The notes beneath the pieces were generated by a model. It did no database searches. It was not told the origin of the DNA and saw only the letters and a program-made list of their open reading frames with translations. Position numbers and translations under genes: made by a program. Shown here piece after piece: positions 11,433-25,067 of a stretch of 64,000 bases of DNA. The stretch is from Zerene cesonia. Taxonomy: Eukaryota; Arthropoda; Insecta; Lepidoptera; Pieridae. Where the stretch lies: NCBI RefSeq assembly GCF_012273895.1, contig NC_052120.1:4092001-4156000 (forward strand), written 5' to 3'. Position 1 is the stretch's first letter; each line of letters starts with the position of its first letter.

Positions 11433-14400
11433 GCTTGACAAATTTCAAATCGCTCTCCTGTAAAGTAGCGATTCTGCAGATGTAACTTTATTCGACGGAT
11501 AGGTCGATATTATAATTTATTATTTCATAATAGGAAGAGTAAGATAGATTTCATGTCTTTTCATTTTGGGGATCAATCAATTAGGAAGGAACTCCTGGGT
11601 AAGGAAAAAATAAACAGTAAAAAATACCTACCAAGTTGTAAGATACAAAACATAATTATTCTCAGGTAATTGCGTTGTTATAACACAAGTCTATTTAAAT
11701 TACACAGGCATTTCATTAATTCTTGGCTTATTGGTTTTAATTATAAATTCAAATTATGTTTTTTCTACGATTTTAAACAATATGATATGCCAATTACGTT
11801 TTCCAGTTGTACAAAACAGTTTTTACTTTGACTTATGATTTGATTTGTACGTTTATCTAAAAACACGGGTTTTTAAACAAATATTTTAGTGAATATGAGG
11901 AAATTTGAGGAAAAGGAAGAAAAAAAGGTCGCACGTGTAGGCATGTCTCTAATTTATCTGAAAGCAGCTACAAAAGTCGAATGAAGTTTTATTTATAACT
12001 CCCGATCATAGACATATTAGACTAACAACTCATCGCAATTGTATTCACAAAAAAAAAAAACAATCCAATTTACAAAGTAAAGGATTATCCGAGACGAGAG
12101 AAATGGCTACAATTAGTAATATCTCATTCTCTTATATTGCCATCATATTTATTCAATCAATTGTTGTAGAGGCTTAGGGGGGTTTAGGGGAGGGGTTTTT
12201 AAAAACTTTATGCAAATTAACATACACGTATTGCACAGCGAGGCACATCATATTTTGTAGTGGTGTAAATAAATAAAAATAGCCGAAAAAAATAGTTTAT
12301 TGTTTTTTTTTTCTTATTAATAGAAATCAACAGTAAATAATAACACATTTGACTAACAATTCTAAATGCTCTCTCATACCATCGCTAAACATTACTTTAT
12401 GAAAGTCAAACGCCGCTAAAATTCTTTGTCATCACTTCACCTAAATTTAAGCATTCATTTCATTTATACTGTTTTTTTTTCAGAATGACAATTCCTCATT
12501 GAGGAACGTGACCTCTGGTAATTTTTCTAAAGTAGAGAAAGTCAACGAAAAATAACTTAAACAGGACAAGCATCGTAAAGCATATTTAACATATTTCAAA
12601 AGCCAGAAATGTTAATCCAAACAGTAATTACACTAATTTTCTATTTCAATTCTATTTGGTACACTTTATATGAAAATTCTTGGATGTACAAATGTTAAAA
12701 ACTCAAATCAACAATATTTATTATTCATAACATAAGATTGATTTTATCGTCTCCCTAAAACAAACAGATCGACTGAAAAGCATTTATAAACTTTAATTAT
12801 ATATTTCATGTACATAAATGCGTCAAGAAATAAAGAAATAAATTAAAGCACTTACTCGAATATGTTCCAAAACTTAGGCTGTCCAATTCTAGGTGATGCT
12901 TTTCATTGTCTTCACTGCCACAAATTGTACAACGGATATATATTTATCCAATAATATTGAAACTAAAATTCGTCCAAACTTTGCGTCAAATTCACTATCG
13001 TACCATTAAAGTCATTTATTTTTTTTTAATTATTATGAATATAGTTTTTTGCGTGAGTAATCAAATAAAATATGTTTAAAATTAAAATGGCCACTGACAA
13101 AATCAATAAGTAATAAACAGTATATGTCCAGATCCAAATCCGAGAACACACCACAGCCACTATTCGGTTGACAAAATAACACGAACAAGTCAAGCAAGTC
13201 AATAACTAATTATAATTGGCACATAAATATTTTCCTTTATGTAATTAACTCTTAATAATTATTAATAGTATATCATATCAATAATTGTTAATATTAGTCA
13301 TAGTTAGTTGAGTTATATTCATGAATACCATTATGTTTGAAATGATAAGATTTGTGAAATAGTAGAAAATAAATAATATTTTTATAGTTGTTCTGTGTAA
13401 TAATAAAAATATGTTTACTTAATATTTACAAACTATTGTTAGATTCAACTTGTGTACATTAAATTGTAGGCACAAATAATATATTTTTAAATTAAGACCA
13501 TCTGTTATAAATAAAGGCACAATTAAATACTGTATTTTATAAAGTGGCCCGCGGCCACGGCTGCGTAGTCAAAGGAAAATAATTATAAATAGAGCCGGAG
13601 TTTCATTTAGATAAACGTAACTTATGTTATATCTCGGGTCTCATACTATCGTTCTAGCAAATTTCATCCAAATCGGTTTAAAGGTTTAAGCGTAAAGAAC
13701 AAACAGACAGACAGAAAGAGTTATTTTTGCATTCGTTTTTGCATATTAGTAGAGATGTTTAACATTCAAGGTACATACACACAAAAAACCACGTATAAAT
13801 ATTTTTGTTACGTTATTCTGTAGTAAAAACTCTTCTGTAGCATAAAAAAATAGTAAGGAGTAGTGTCTAAGCCCGTATACGTATAAAAAATGATATAATA
13901 AAATTTACACGTGTTTAAAAAGTTTACAAATAAACTTCCCATGAACTCTTTGCTATTATTTTATCATAATGGATTAATGCGAACACGTACAGACGACAAG
14001 CTGATTGTAAATAAATTCAAACTGATTCTTTATTGAAGCGCTTGACTAGAAGTATTGCTAAAGCTTCACTAGAAGAATGTTTTGAATACTATCGATAAAT
14101 ATATTTAACTCCAATGCTCAATGATTTCATTTGGTTTATGGTACGGAAATATAATTTAACATAATAATTTGGTAATCTAAATCTAAATCAACATATATAT
14201 TTAGGTATACACATTCACTTCTATATACTTGTACATACGTTTAATAAAATATTAATTGATCAACGCTTGTACATGGATGTACCTTGTAAGTATTTGTCAC
14301 CGTACAATTGTTAAGATAGTTAGATTAATATAATCCATCCCGCGAGATTTTAATCTGTAAATATATTGTATTCCGAAACATACTGCTTTCAATTGTCTTT

Positions 14401-14793
14401 TTAGATATTGTATTTTAAACGAAAATCGATTAACTGAATCGCCAATTAATTATCCGCATCGGTCCCTAAGCGTAATATAAAACATTAAAACCAGATAACT
14501 TTTGTTTTGTTGCGTTCAGTGTTATATAAAGTTATTGTTGAAAGTTCCTACCTTTAATTCCTCGTAGCTTACTGTTCTTATTAATGTTTCTATTTTATTT
14601 TTTTCTACTGTGAATATCTATCACAGTATCTAGTTTTTTAGGACTGTGTTTGGTAAATATAATAAAGTCTTTATTACCAGTGCGGTTACTCCAACAATTG
14701 GCGTTCTACTGTTATGTACCAATTTTTTATCTAATCCTCCTGTTTTTCTTTACAAAAAGCAATTTATCCTGTAACATATCATTAAAACTCTTT
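11433..14793. other. Gene-poor interval
   Basis: No exon supportable. It holds a G-rich tract at 12172-12197 and, at 13545-13755, a decayed dispersed repeat (GCGTAGTCAAAGG, ATTTCATCCAAATCGGTTT). Confidence 0.5.
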
Positions 14794-15100
14794 ATCATCA
14801 TCATCATCATCAGCCCATACATGTTCCCACTGCTGGGACACAGGCATCCTATTAGGGTTTAGGCCATGATCTACCACGCTGGCCAAGTGCGGGTTGGCAG
14901 ATGTCACATGTCGTCAATTTTTTTTATTCTCAGACATGCCGGATTCCTCACGAAGTTTACCTTCACCGATTCTAGCAGTGGTTATCCACATGTGCATATA
15001 TATTGATAATTCAAATTATTTCCTGCACGCTCGCCTGGTCTCGGACCCCGACTTATCGATTTTGAAGTCCGAGGTCCTCAACACTGAGCCAGCCCTGCTT
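14794..15100 (-). mobile_element. tRNA-derived SINE, full length
   Basis: Reverse-orientation copy of the 16481 family: (ATC)n at the left (the 3' tail), CCCACTGCTGGGACACAGGC body, and a tRNA-like head at the right with a mutated B-box (GGTCTCGGACCCCGAC). Confidence 0.83.
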
Positions 15101-15295
15101 AACTACTAAAAACACTTCAATTATCCGCAATTGACTGTCAATAATTTGTTACTTGCGACTGTATAGAAAATATTATACAACTCAAATATTTGTTCAAAAC
15201 TAAACTTATATGATAACATATCTAGACGATTAAGCGATGTTCAATTATCTTTATTAATTGCTGTGTTGCTCTTGTAATTTTTTAATGTCCAGAAT

Positions 15296-15480
15296 ATAAG
15301 GAGCAGCCTGAGTCAGACTCTACCTCCCTGAGTCTGACTCCCTCCTGGGGTAATATCTCTTTATAGTTTTCTTAGTATACCTGCCTGGTTTGCTTGGTTG
15401 AGCTTATTTGGTTCCACTTCGGCTTGATCGGCCACAACCCAGGTATTAGGTGATGCTGCTAAGATACCATCACCTAGGAG
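15296..15480. other. Structured segment with two hairpins, unidentified
   Basis: More GC-rich than its surroundings. Hairpin 1 at 15310-15340 has perfect 11-base arms (GAGTCAGACTC / GAGTCTGACTC) and a 9-base loop. Hairpin 2 at 15447-15476 has perfect 9-base arms (TAGGTGATG / CATCACCTA) and a 12-base loop. No convincing coding frame. It may be part of an unrecognised repeat. Confidence 0.45.
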
Positions 15481-16480
15481 TATTATTTATAGCTTATCTT
15501 ATAGAGAGAGAACAGCGAAATTTTAGTAATATGGTCCCGTTTAACCCTTTATCTAAGTACCCTAAAATTGATCAAACTGTCAAATATTTATTTTCAAATA
15601 ATTTTTTTTTTTTTCTTTAAAATTAATTTCTTAACAAAATTGAAATCGTTCTATCTAAGAAATCTACAAACTGAAACGGTTACATTTTAAAATCATTTCA
15701 TTAATTTATATTTAAATTCGTTTCTCTTTAGCGTTAAAAGATACTCTAATTGGCAGTTCTGTAACGAAACACAATAGCAACAATATTGCCTAATTATTTT
15801 GCGAAAACACTTTTGACAGTTGAAATAATAAGGCTTTTATTCTAGATGAAGCGTGCTTTGGTCTAAATAGCTCAAACTCAATAGCTCAACGGCTCAAACT
15901 TGACTCGACTGCATAAACATATTTTATGTTGGTATTGTAAAAGATATGTAATAATACATAAGATATCATATATCACTACAATTTCCGCCGTTGCCTTCGC
16001 CCACGCGGTCGAAGGAAAACTTCCACAACACAACAGTCACAGTTCCAAGAATTTCTGTGGGTTTTCCAGCATAAATCCATTATTTCTCCGGTTTAAACCT
16101 ATCTCTGTACCAAATTTCATAGATTCGGTTTAGTGAAGAAGGTACAGATAGACAGATCGGCGTAAAGACAGACAAGCAGAGTTACTAATACTTACTAATA
16201 ATATTAGTAGGGGTTTTCATCTTGAAACATGTTCGACAACGTTTCTTAAAATCGCTCGAAATTCTTGAAATCAAAAAGGAGCAAACAGTAATCTCGTCTA
16301 TTGGAATTGCTTAACGCAAAGATAACAATTCAAAACAAATTTACAGTGTTTGTACAACAAAACAACAAATAAAAGAATAACGAAAGACTAAATAACATTA
16401 TGTATATATTTAATTTCAAATAAAAATAACATTTCAGTAAAAGCATATAACTATTCGTTGATACGATTGAGAGTTGATAC

Positions 16481-16796
16481 AAGCAGTGGTGGCTCAGTGG
16501 TGAGAACCTCGGACTTCAAAATCGATAAGTCCGGGTTCGAGACCGGGCGAGCGTGCAGGAAATAAATTGATTTTTCAATTGATCTGCGTATGTAGATAAC
16601 ATCACCACTGCTCGAAAAGGTGAAGGAAAACATCGTGAGGAAACCGGCATGTCCAAGAATCAAAAAAGTTCGACGATATGTGACATCTGCCATTCCGCAC
16701 TTGGTCAGCGTGGTGGATTATGGCCTGAACCCTCATAGGAGACCTGTGTCCTAGCAGTGGGAACATATATGGGCTGATGATGATGATGATGATGAT
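16481..16796 (+). mobile_element. tRNA-derived SINE, full length
   Basis: The head resembles a tRNA: GTGGCTCAGTGGTGAGAACC (A-box region) and GGGTTCGAGACCGGGC (B-box) are spaced as in a pol III promoter. A conserved body (GGTGGATTATGGCCTGAACC, GTGTCCTAGCAGTGGGAAC) leads to a (GAT)n tail at 16775-16796. Confidence 0.85.
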
Positions 16797-17125
16797 ACGA
16801 TGACCACATACACATTAACATATTATAAATCAATTCGTTTTAAACACGTTTAAATACCTTCTACCTGTATGTTTCGACTTCTTTAGATTTGATAATGAAC
16901 CCACAAATAAAAAGCCTCCCTATTTCTACATACTCCTGTATCACTAATAAGCTTTAACATTATGACGTCACCAAATTTAGCGAACTCGAACTTGGCGCAT
17001 TCTTATTCAAGTGACATTAATTAAACCGAGAGCGTCTTTAAGAGTAATACTATTATCGATTATTTTTTTCAAATACCCAAAGTTGATTCTAGCATTAAAG
17101 CGTGCCTTTTATTTTTCAAACTATG

Positions 17126-17287
17126 TCTATACTAATATTATAAAGCTGAAGAGTTTGTTTGTTTGAACGCACTAATCTCAGGAACTACTGGTCCGATTTG
17201 AAAAATTCTTAGTGTTAGATAGCCCATTTATTGAGAAAGGTTTTAGGCTATATATGTACCACGCGCGAAACCGGGGAGGACCGCTAG
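17126..17287 (+). mobile_element. Helitron-like element, second family
   Basis: Starts TCTATACTAATATTATAAAG, carries GAACGCACTAATCTCAGGAAC, and ends in ACCGCTAG followed by T. It has the same TC...CTAG logic as Lep1 but a different body. Confidence 0.65.
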
Positions 17288-18450
17288 TATAAAATAAAAT
17301 TAAAAAGTTGTCGGAATTTTCCAAATATACAAAATCGAAACCGTGGTAATAAAAAATCGAATCAGCTATCAAAAGGAGAATTGAATAGTAATCAGCAATA
17401 GACAGCTACGCGATTGGAGCAGACAATAGAAAACAACATTACAAATTTTACTACCGCTTTTATATACCTATGGAACGGCGTAGCAACATAATCAAATTCT
17501 AGGCATTGTGAAACAATTTATTTGATAATGGACACATTTTACTTACATTTTAATAGATAAAATTTTAAAAATTAAAAATTAATTATCCATTATCTCTTTA
17601 AAAACGTGCGTCATAAAAAATTAAGTACTCAATAACCGACTAAATTTAGTATAGGTGATTATGTTTTTTGTTATAACATACAAATTCAAATTACAATTCA
17701 ATATATGTAGTTGTGTACCTATCTATTTAAATAAAAATGAATCACCATATGCAATAAACGAAAAACTCAAAACACCTCGAACAATTCGACAAAATTATTT
17801 ATTTTTATTTTGTTAAGGAGGCACAAGGAAGTTGGTAGGTAATAATTAAAAGTTGAAAGATAGATTAGAATACAGATAGATTTCATATATAAAAAATCGA
17901 GAGGTAATCAATTCGACTGCATTTTTGTGTTTATTACCTCATAATTTTTTACTGGGTGAACTGATATATATATGATTATTTTTTATTTAAAAGCTGGTGC
18001 TTCCCGAGTACCATACGGTTCCATTGGTCTAGTTTGCCAGCGTAGTCAAAGGACAAGATATACAGTCCCCGAGTTTCAAGCCGCATAGTTCTCGTTGAAT
18101 ATATGGGATAAAAGCTATCCAATGTCCTATCTCGAGTTATAAGCTATCTTCGCACCGTTTATTTAACTATCTACATAAGTTTAGTCTTCTATCTGTTCAT
18201 AATGGAGAAAATTCTAGCGGTGCATCAATACATTGGTGTTCTGCAGGGTTCTTTTTTTTCTTGGAATGTGTTAATGATCTACCTTATTATTTGCAGGATA
18301 CGTGTGAAATATTTCTGTTTGCAGTTGATACCTTGTTAATATTTTGTAGATGTAATGGTTCGTCATCATTTAAAAGTAGACATGGCCTGAATGTTAAAAT
18401 TACCAATTGAAGGGTATCAGTAACCGTAATACCGATTATTATCTAGTATG

Positions 18451-18608
18451 GGACATGCCGGTTTTCTCCTTTCATGAGGAAACCAGCACGTCCAAGAATC
18501 ACACATTGACATCTGCCAACCCGGCCAGCGTGGTGGATTATGGCTTGAACCCTCATAGGAGGCCTGTGTCCCAGTAGTGGGAACATAATATATGGGCTAA
18601 TGATGATG
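18451..18608 (+). mobile_element. tRNA-derived SINE, 3' half
   Basis: Lacks the tRNA-like head; begins GACATGCCGGTTTTCTCC and keeps GCGTGGTGGATTATGGC and the TGATGATG tail. Confidence 0.75.
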
Positions 18609-20294
18609 GGACCAACTGAGAAATAAACTTTATTTATTAAAAGAAATATCTATATTATTCTGTCATGATTATCACATTAAATTAAAAATTTAAATTATTA
18701 TTATATTAACATGATTATAAACAAACTACTACAGAGTTTCTTGCTGACCCTTTTTTAGACCCTGCTTTCGGAACCAGTGAAAAATTATTATTTTCACGAT
18801 TCAAAAGCACTTCTGAACAAAGTCTAGTTCTAGAGTAATTTAGGTGTGAAAATAGAGAGACAGACAGACAGTCTGTTCAACAGAGGTACTATTGCACTTA
18901 TAATATTAGTAAAGATAATACTAAGTACCTAAGTATTGTGTGAATAAGCATTTATTTTTAAATACTTCTAATATGTAATGATCAATCATACTTATACCAT
19001 TAATATTTTGATAACGATATTTTGAGTAATGCGAGAAGAATGACGCATAACTAATACTTGAGAGCTGCAAACATATGTGTCATACTCGGCCATACCAAAT
19101 GCAGGAGTAAGTTCTATATATATAAAAGATTAATCTAGGTATGTCTATTTGTATATTTAAAAATAATAGACACACTGAACGATGAATAATTAAGATTTTT
19201 AGCTTTAAATTTCCTTTTCTTATGTATAATATTTCAGCATACGCGTTTAAATTTATTTTAATTACCAAAATAGCAGATATTCGATTTTTAATCAGAAAAT
19301 TTATTGATATAATTTAATTATTATAATCAAACTAGGCTTTTCAAAGACAATCAATTTTAATACTTGTCATTTAATTGCAGGAACTGAAATCTCTTACTTT
19401 CTTTCAAAAACTTTACGTTACTACGGGTATTTCCCATACAAATCTCAACTAGTATTATAATTGCGAAAGTAACTCTGCCTATATACAAATATAAACATTG
19501 ACTATTAACTAATATAATATAGCATACATTTTTGCTTAGTTGACAACTTGTACTATGATACTGCCTAGGTGTTTACTACATTACAATTAAGTATTAAGGA
19601 TAACAACAAGTATGTACTAGAACCGGTCTTACTCCTTTATTCATAGAAAAGAATGAAGTTAATAAATGTTTGTTATGCTTAGATTTTGCAATTAAAACAT
19701 TATATTTATTATGTATATAGTTATGAGAACTTATTTTATCAATTTATATCTTTATCGCAAAGATGTGGTCAGACTCAGTGCAGAATAATTTATTCAATCT
19801 AGTACTACTAATATTATAAATATCGATTAATACGCTGAGCCAAATCTAAATTGGAGAGGAAAATTTTCAAGGAATAATTATTTTCAGTATTCCAAAACAC
19901 ACAAATTAGTAATAATTAATGACAACGTACAATTTGATTTTCACATATGGACATTATGAGAATATTATATTTCCATTATATCAACTACCACACACGTTCA
20001 CAGAATCGAAGGCATTCTGAAATTGTATCTTTCTTTTTTTTTTGTTGTTCAATATCCCGTGTGTTTCCAACCCATTAACGAGATTATTTTTGTGTTTGAT
20101 AGGAAATTGTTGGTCGCATTTTATAATTTATAGTGGTGTCTGTCTCCCTCCCCATCGAACATCGGTTACCTTTTTCGTATAATGGAATTGTTACATACAA
20201 AGAATGTAATATAGTTATAGATTTTATCATCGATAAGAACATAAAATGGATGAATTTTTATAACTGGCGTATGCGTATATCCTATTCCTACTAG

Positions 20295-20496
20295 TCCTAC
20301 TTAATATTATAAATGCGAAAGTTTGCAAGGATGTGTGTGTTTGTTGCTCTTTCACGCAAAAACAGCTGAACCGATTGCAATGAAATCTGGTACATAGACA
20401 GCCGGACCGCTGGAATAACATATTATAGGCAATAAAATATCCCGATATTCCTACGGGATACGGCCTTACGCGGGTGAAACCGCGGGGCGCAGCTAG
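20295..20496 (+). mobile_element. Lep1-type Helitron
   Basis: Full copy with the TCCTACTTAATATTATAAAT start and a hairpin plus CTAG end. As at 9241, an extra TTCCTACTAG unit precedes it. Confidence 0.87.
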
Positions 20497-20680
20497 TTTA
20501 TTATTTAGCACATTTTAGCTAAGAATAGATTTTACAAACTATATATGAAATTTGAATGTAAAGACAAAGGTAGGTGGGTGTTAAAAAAAGTTTAAATCAG
20601 TTGCGATTACTATCCATTTTCATTATAATGAAATGTCTAGAACATGTGTACCAAAAATATCTATTTTTTTTTATGTTACC

Positions 20681-20889
20681 TTTGTTTCACAGAATGCCGG
20701 AGGCTCGTTTCTCGTTCTCCTCCTCCTTCCCAGTCCATTTCTTGTTTACAGTCATCCTTGCCTTATCCCTTACCCCTTAAAAGTGGACAGTACATCCGCA
20801 GAAGCACTACCTCTGCGAATGTTCATGGGCGGTGGTCGCTTAACATGAGGCGAACCACTTACTCAGTTATCGCTATGGCATAAAAAAAA
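20681..20889 (+). mobile_element. Poly-A SINE-like element, internally shortened
   Basis: AATGCCGGAGGCTCG, CCTTCCCAGTCC, GTTCATGGGCGGTGGTCGC and TGGCATAAAAAAAA tail. The extreme head is lost. Confidence 0.7.
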
Positions 20890-21210
20890 TCTTAAAGAAA
20901 GGTTTAGTCCGTTGTCTCAAGAAAATGTGCCCCATCCATTTACCATGGGGTCATTGTTTTAATTAATGGTATCAAATATTCATATATTTTTAAATTTATT
21001 ATAATTAGTGTCGCATTTGTTAGTTGTATCGTCATACAATTTTAATTAATAGACCGTTACGGCTATTCTCGAATTTAAATTATAGGTATATAAATATTTA
21101 AGGGTTGAAAGGGTTTTATTCGATGACGTGGGTGTCTGTAAATTAAAGTCCATAGTCTTTCATAGTTTCATATATATATTACGGAATTACGTGGGTTAAG
21201 TGTACACGGA

Positions 21211-21411
21211 GCAGTGGTAACTGGTAGTGACAGTGGTTAGGGTTTCAGACTCAAAACGAGAAGTCGGGGGTTTGAGACAAGCGAGTGTGCTAAAAAAATA
21301 GGATTTCAATTTATATGCACATTATTTAAATCACCACTGTTTTAATCGGTGAATGAAAACATATAGGATGCCTTTGTCTCTAAAGTGAAAACATATGTGG
21401 GCCGGTGATGA
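21211..21411 (+). mobile_element. tRNA-derived SINE, diverged
   Basis: Diverged copy with a recognisable head (GTCGGGGGTTTGAGACAAGC) and a short 3' end (TGGGCCGGTGATGA). The body has internal deletions. Confidence 0.6.
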
Positions 21412-21548
21412 CATGGATTTAAGTGTATCGAACTATAATACCACTAACATAACGCTACTGAACTTATAAAATTATAATAATTGACGGCGAAACAGTGTGG
21501 ACGCACATATACAAATAGCTTTCATAAGAATATTTGCATACGTGTGTC

Positions 21549-21583
21549 ATAAGTGTGTGTGTGCGTGTGTGTGTGTGTGTGTA
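21549..21583. repeat. (GT)n microsatellite
   Basis: GT dinucleotide run with one C interruption. Confidence 0.9.
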
Positions 21584-24444
21584 AAGAGGTATTCTTACAT
21601 ACATACATGGATTTGAAAAGAAAATTGAAGAACTTTTCTGGGTGTGTGTGTGGAATGATAATTAATTAATGAAAGTTCATATTACGCTTTTAAAATCACC
21701 ACGCCCCCTATTTATGATTATTAAGCAAAATGTACTGTAGCTACTTGGAGCTGCCAAGTAGCTACATAAAAATAATGCAATAAAACGCTTGACTTTTTGA
21801 ATATATGTACAAACTTTATTACCTACTTCTAAATTTGTTATTTAATTTTATTTAGGGCATTTGTGCCATTATTCAGAGACTTTAGAAATTAAAACTCGAA
21901 AGTTAGTTCATAAATTAATTTTCTTTTGATTCTATATTATGCTGTTCGTACTTAATTTGTTATCACTTTGTCTATTTTTAATTGGATTATTAATCATTTA
22001 TGTTGGTATTTATACAGGAAAATTTTAAAATGACATACGTTGGTATTCGTTTCATTTTTGGCTGTAACTCAATAAGACTTTTTAGATTCAATAGAATACC
22101 AGCTACTATAAGAATCTACATAAAGACTCTTCATCCATATTGAATAGTTAGGTATGTTGCAACTTGCAATGGATTCCGCCCGCGCCGCCTCTATGCTTGG
22201 GTATTTCATATATTGCCTTTCCGTTTTTATTTAATTCAAACATTTAAAATCAAATAAAAAACTTAAATAAGTTATACCAGCTAGGATCGTGTCTAATTTT
22301 CACATTTAGTAATTTTTTATTATTAAGTATTGCCTCTTAATGGCCGTTATCTGCATTTAATTGTGAATTGAAATTTTTTGTTCCATTGCCGACTTTGACA
22401 TAAAAAATAGCTTTGTTTGAAATATTTCATTTAGTTTTCCACTAGTTTCTTATTGTTCTTAACTATATTCTCTTTTGATTGTCTTCTTAATCTATCTGAA
22501 AAATATCCCGTTTGCTATTTACACTAATAAACTAAAAGAAATATCATAATGCGTTTGGGAAGTCTCTTTACCTTATTTGTGAACACTTTTACATTTTACC
22601 TTTATTTCAAAGGGCAAAAGGAAACTTTACATTTATATAACAACACAATTACAAAGTAAAATTTTTAGCTTTGAGTTGATTTTAAAAACGACATAAACGT
22701 CAATGTCCAATACTGACAGAATGATTAAACTTCACCTAGTTACAAAGTGTTGTGGAAATTAAAATAAAAAACTAATTAATGAATGTATGAATAAATTGTG
22801 AAGTCTATTGATTTTTGGGTTTTGTTTATGTATAAATTCAAAGCAATAAAAAACACTCTTTTTTTCTCTATTACGGTACTTGGAAATAAATATTGAGGTA
22901 AAAATGTGGTTTTATATAAATATGCGTATTTGCATTTGATAATGTACTATTAGGTGGTTAAGTAATAACAATATTTTTATGTATAAAGTTGTTACGAAAC
23001 AAATAAATAATAGATATTAGAAACACTCTCTAGTCAACTGTCAAAATGGGGAATGCAGAAATATCGTCATATTTGTGCTTAATCAACACGTATTACAGAA
23101 TCCAGCTACCATCGATATATAAATGAATAAAAAATTCATATAAAATCATACAAGAAGAAGAAGAAAGTTATTTTATTACTTTATTGTTTTATTTACGTTA
23201 CACAATATGGAATATAAGATGGTCATGTGAAATTTAAGATTGGAGGCTCGTATGGCACATTATGTGCAACCATTTGTTCATGGGTTATTCTGGTGCATAA
23301 GCTAAATCACAGCCCAGTATCTTAAAATATCTTCACCGGTTTTTGCGTGAAAGTGTAACAAACATACATAAGAATAAAACACATCCATCCATCCTCACAT
23401 TTACTCTGCTCTCTCTCTCGCATTTACGATATTAGTAGGATAAGGGATTTTCCCCAAAAATAGCACCCATCTAATATATAATATATCTGAGACAGAAACA
23501 CATAATGTTTATTTATTTATTTAAAGGTTTACCTGTTATTGTAACACAGATAAACAAGTATATACATCACATCAATCTTAATGCTAAGTGAACTAGTGTT
23601 CACCATAATAATGATAATTTGACGTTATTTTTTCAACAAAGATTTAATTTACCTACAATAATATTACGCACAGTGGAGGTACTATTCAATATGACGAAAA
23701 TAAAAGTCCAATACTAAAACATATGGTACTCTTTTCGGTTCTGCTAAGCCGATCATTCACTACCTGTCATGATAATTGAATTTCGTTTTTGGATGCACAA
23801 AAAATATGCGTAGAATAATAGAATTTGACTTTCGCCTACATTTATATAAAAAATCTCGTCGTGGTTGTTATTTTGATTTCGTTTAATACATGCCATTAGG
23901 CATAAATTTGCAATCGATCAAACGCCGTATAATTATAAAAATAAGTATATTACGCGTACTGCTCATAAACATATACACTTCGGAATTGATGAAATGTCAA
24001 ATTTAGTTATATTTTGCTAATATATATAATTCCCATTAAAAATCGAAACAACACTGCAAATGTTATTCAGACGGCATTTCAGTAAAATAAGAGGTTCATT
24101 TATGTCATAAAAATATTCCAATATAGCTGGCGGTTTATTCTTTACAATTTAGTGTAGCATAATTCCAAATTCGAATATGAGCTTACAAATTTTCATTCAG
24201 TAAATAAACTGGGGCTCACTGTGAAGTTGTAATTATAATGTATTCCGTTGCAATCTCAGCTTTTAAACATTATTTTGCCCTAAATCATCCCATAGCTTTT
24301 TTATCCTGATTATCCTCAAAGCTGTGTGATAAAAACCCTCATTCAAAACCAAACTTCAGGGGTATTTCGATGATGAGAATTATGTAATATGATTGTGTTA
24401 ACATTCCTTTAATTGAAACAGTTATGAAATTCCACAACTAAGTA
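21584..24444. other. Gene-poor interval
   Basis: AT-rich, no exon recognised. Apart from the Lep1 scrap at 23330-23440, I see nothing notable. Confidence 0.45.
23330..23440 (-). mobile_element. Lep1-type Helitron fragment, diverged
   Basis: Reverse-orientation 5' part only: TTTTTGCGTGAAAGTGTAAC, then a CATCCATCCATCC-expanded stretch, then CGCATTTACGATATTAGTAG at the 5' end. Confidence 0.65.
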
Positions 24445-24612
24445 TTCCTCTCGTCAATCCTTTCTTAATCCCTTCCCAATTTAAAGTCGACAATCCATTT
24501 GTATCGATTTGGTCAATTGTAGGCCTTACACCTCTCCAAATGTTTATGGGTGGTGGTAGCGTTTACCATCAATCGACCCATCAGCTACATTGTCGACTAT
24601 GACATAAAAAAA
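24445..24612 (+). mobile_element. Poly-A SINE-like element, 5' truncated
   Basis: Begins at TCCTCTCGTCAATCCTTTC and runs to ATGACATAAAAAAA. A ~40-bp scrap of the tRNA-SINE head (CCACTGAGCCACCACTGC) follows directly at 24613-24650. Confidence 0.75.
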
Positions 24613-24690
24613 GTCCGAGTTTCTCACCACTGAGCCACCACTGCTGCTATTATATAACTATGGATGTAAGTACGCTTATTTGCATCGCAT

Positions 24691-24691
<1 letters not shown>

Positions 24692-24737
<46 letters not shown>

Positions 24738-25067
24738 CACAGTCGGCAATGGAGCTGGTGGGACGCCTGATGGTAAGCGCTACCACCGCCCATGAACATT
24801 TGTAGAGACGTAAAGTCGATTACAGACCTTACGCCTCTACAAATGGATTGCCGACTTTAAATTGGGAAGGGATTAAGAAAGGATTTGCGAGAGGAATAAA
24901 GGAAAGGACTGGGAAGGGGAAGGAAAAGGATATGGGCCTCCGGCTCCCCCACTCACCGAACGAAACACAGCAGAATGCTATTTCACGCCGGTTTTCTGTG
25001 GGGGTGTGGTACTTCCCCGGTGCGAGCTGGCCCAATTCGTGCCGAAGCGTACTCGACTACCACATAT
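24692..25067 (-). mobile_element. Poly-A SINE-like element with 42-T run
   Basis: Full copy. The left end is a pure run of 42 T (24692-24733, the poly-A tail on the minus strand), then ATGTCACAGTCGGCAATGG, the body, and the head ending CTCGACTACCACAT. It closely resembles the 61457-61800 copy. The intact tail suggests recent insertion. Confidence 0.85.

Larger units (their letters stand above)
15481..20294. other. Gene-poor, repeat-bearing interval
   Basis: Besides the SINE and Helitron copies listed, decayed dispersed repeats lie at 15983-16215 and 18040-18160 (GCGTAGTCAAAGGACAAG). No exon recognised. Confidence 0.5.

Noticed and set aside
16490..16560. Possible tRNA gene (A- and B-box present)
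   Set aside because: It is the head of a tRNA-derived SINE repeated at 14794, 18451 and 21211. The acceptor stem does not close.
21549..21583. GT run as a regulatory or array element
   Set aside because: Simple microsatellite. No spacer-repeat structure.
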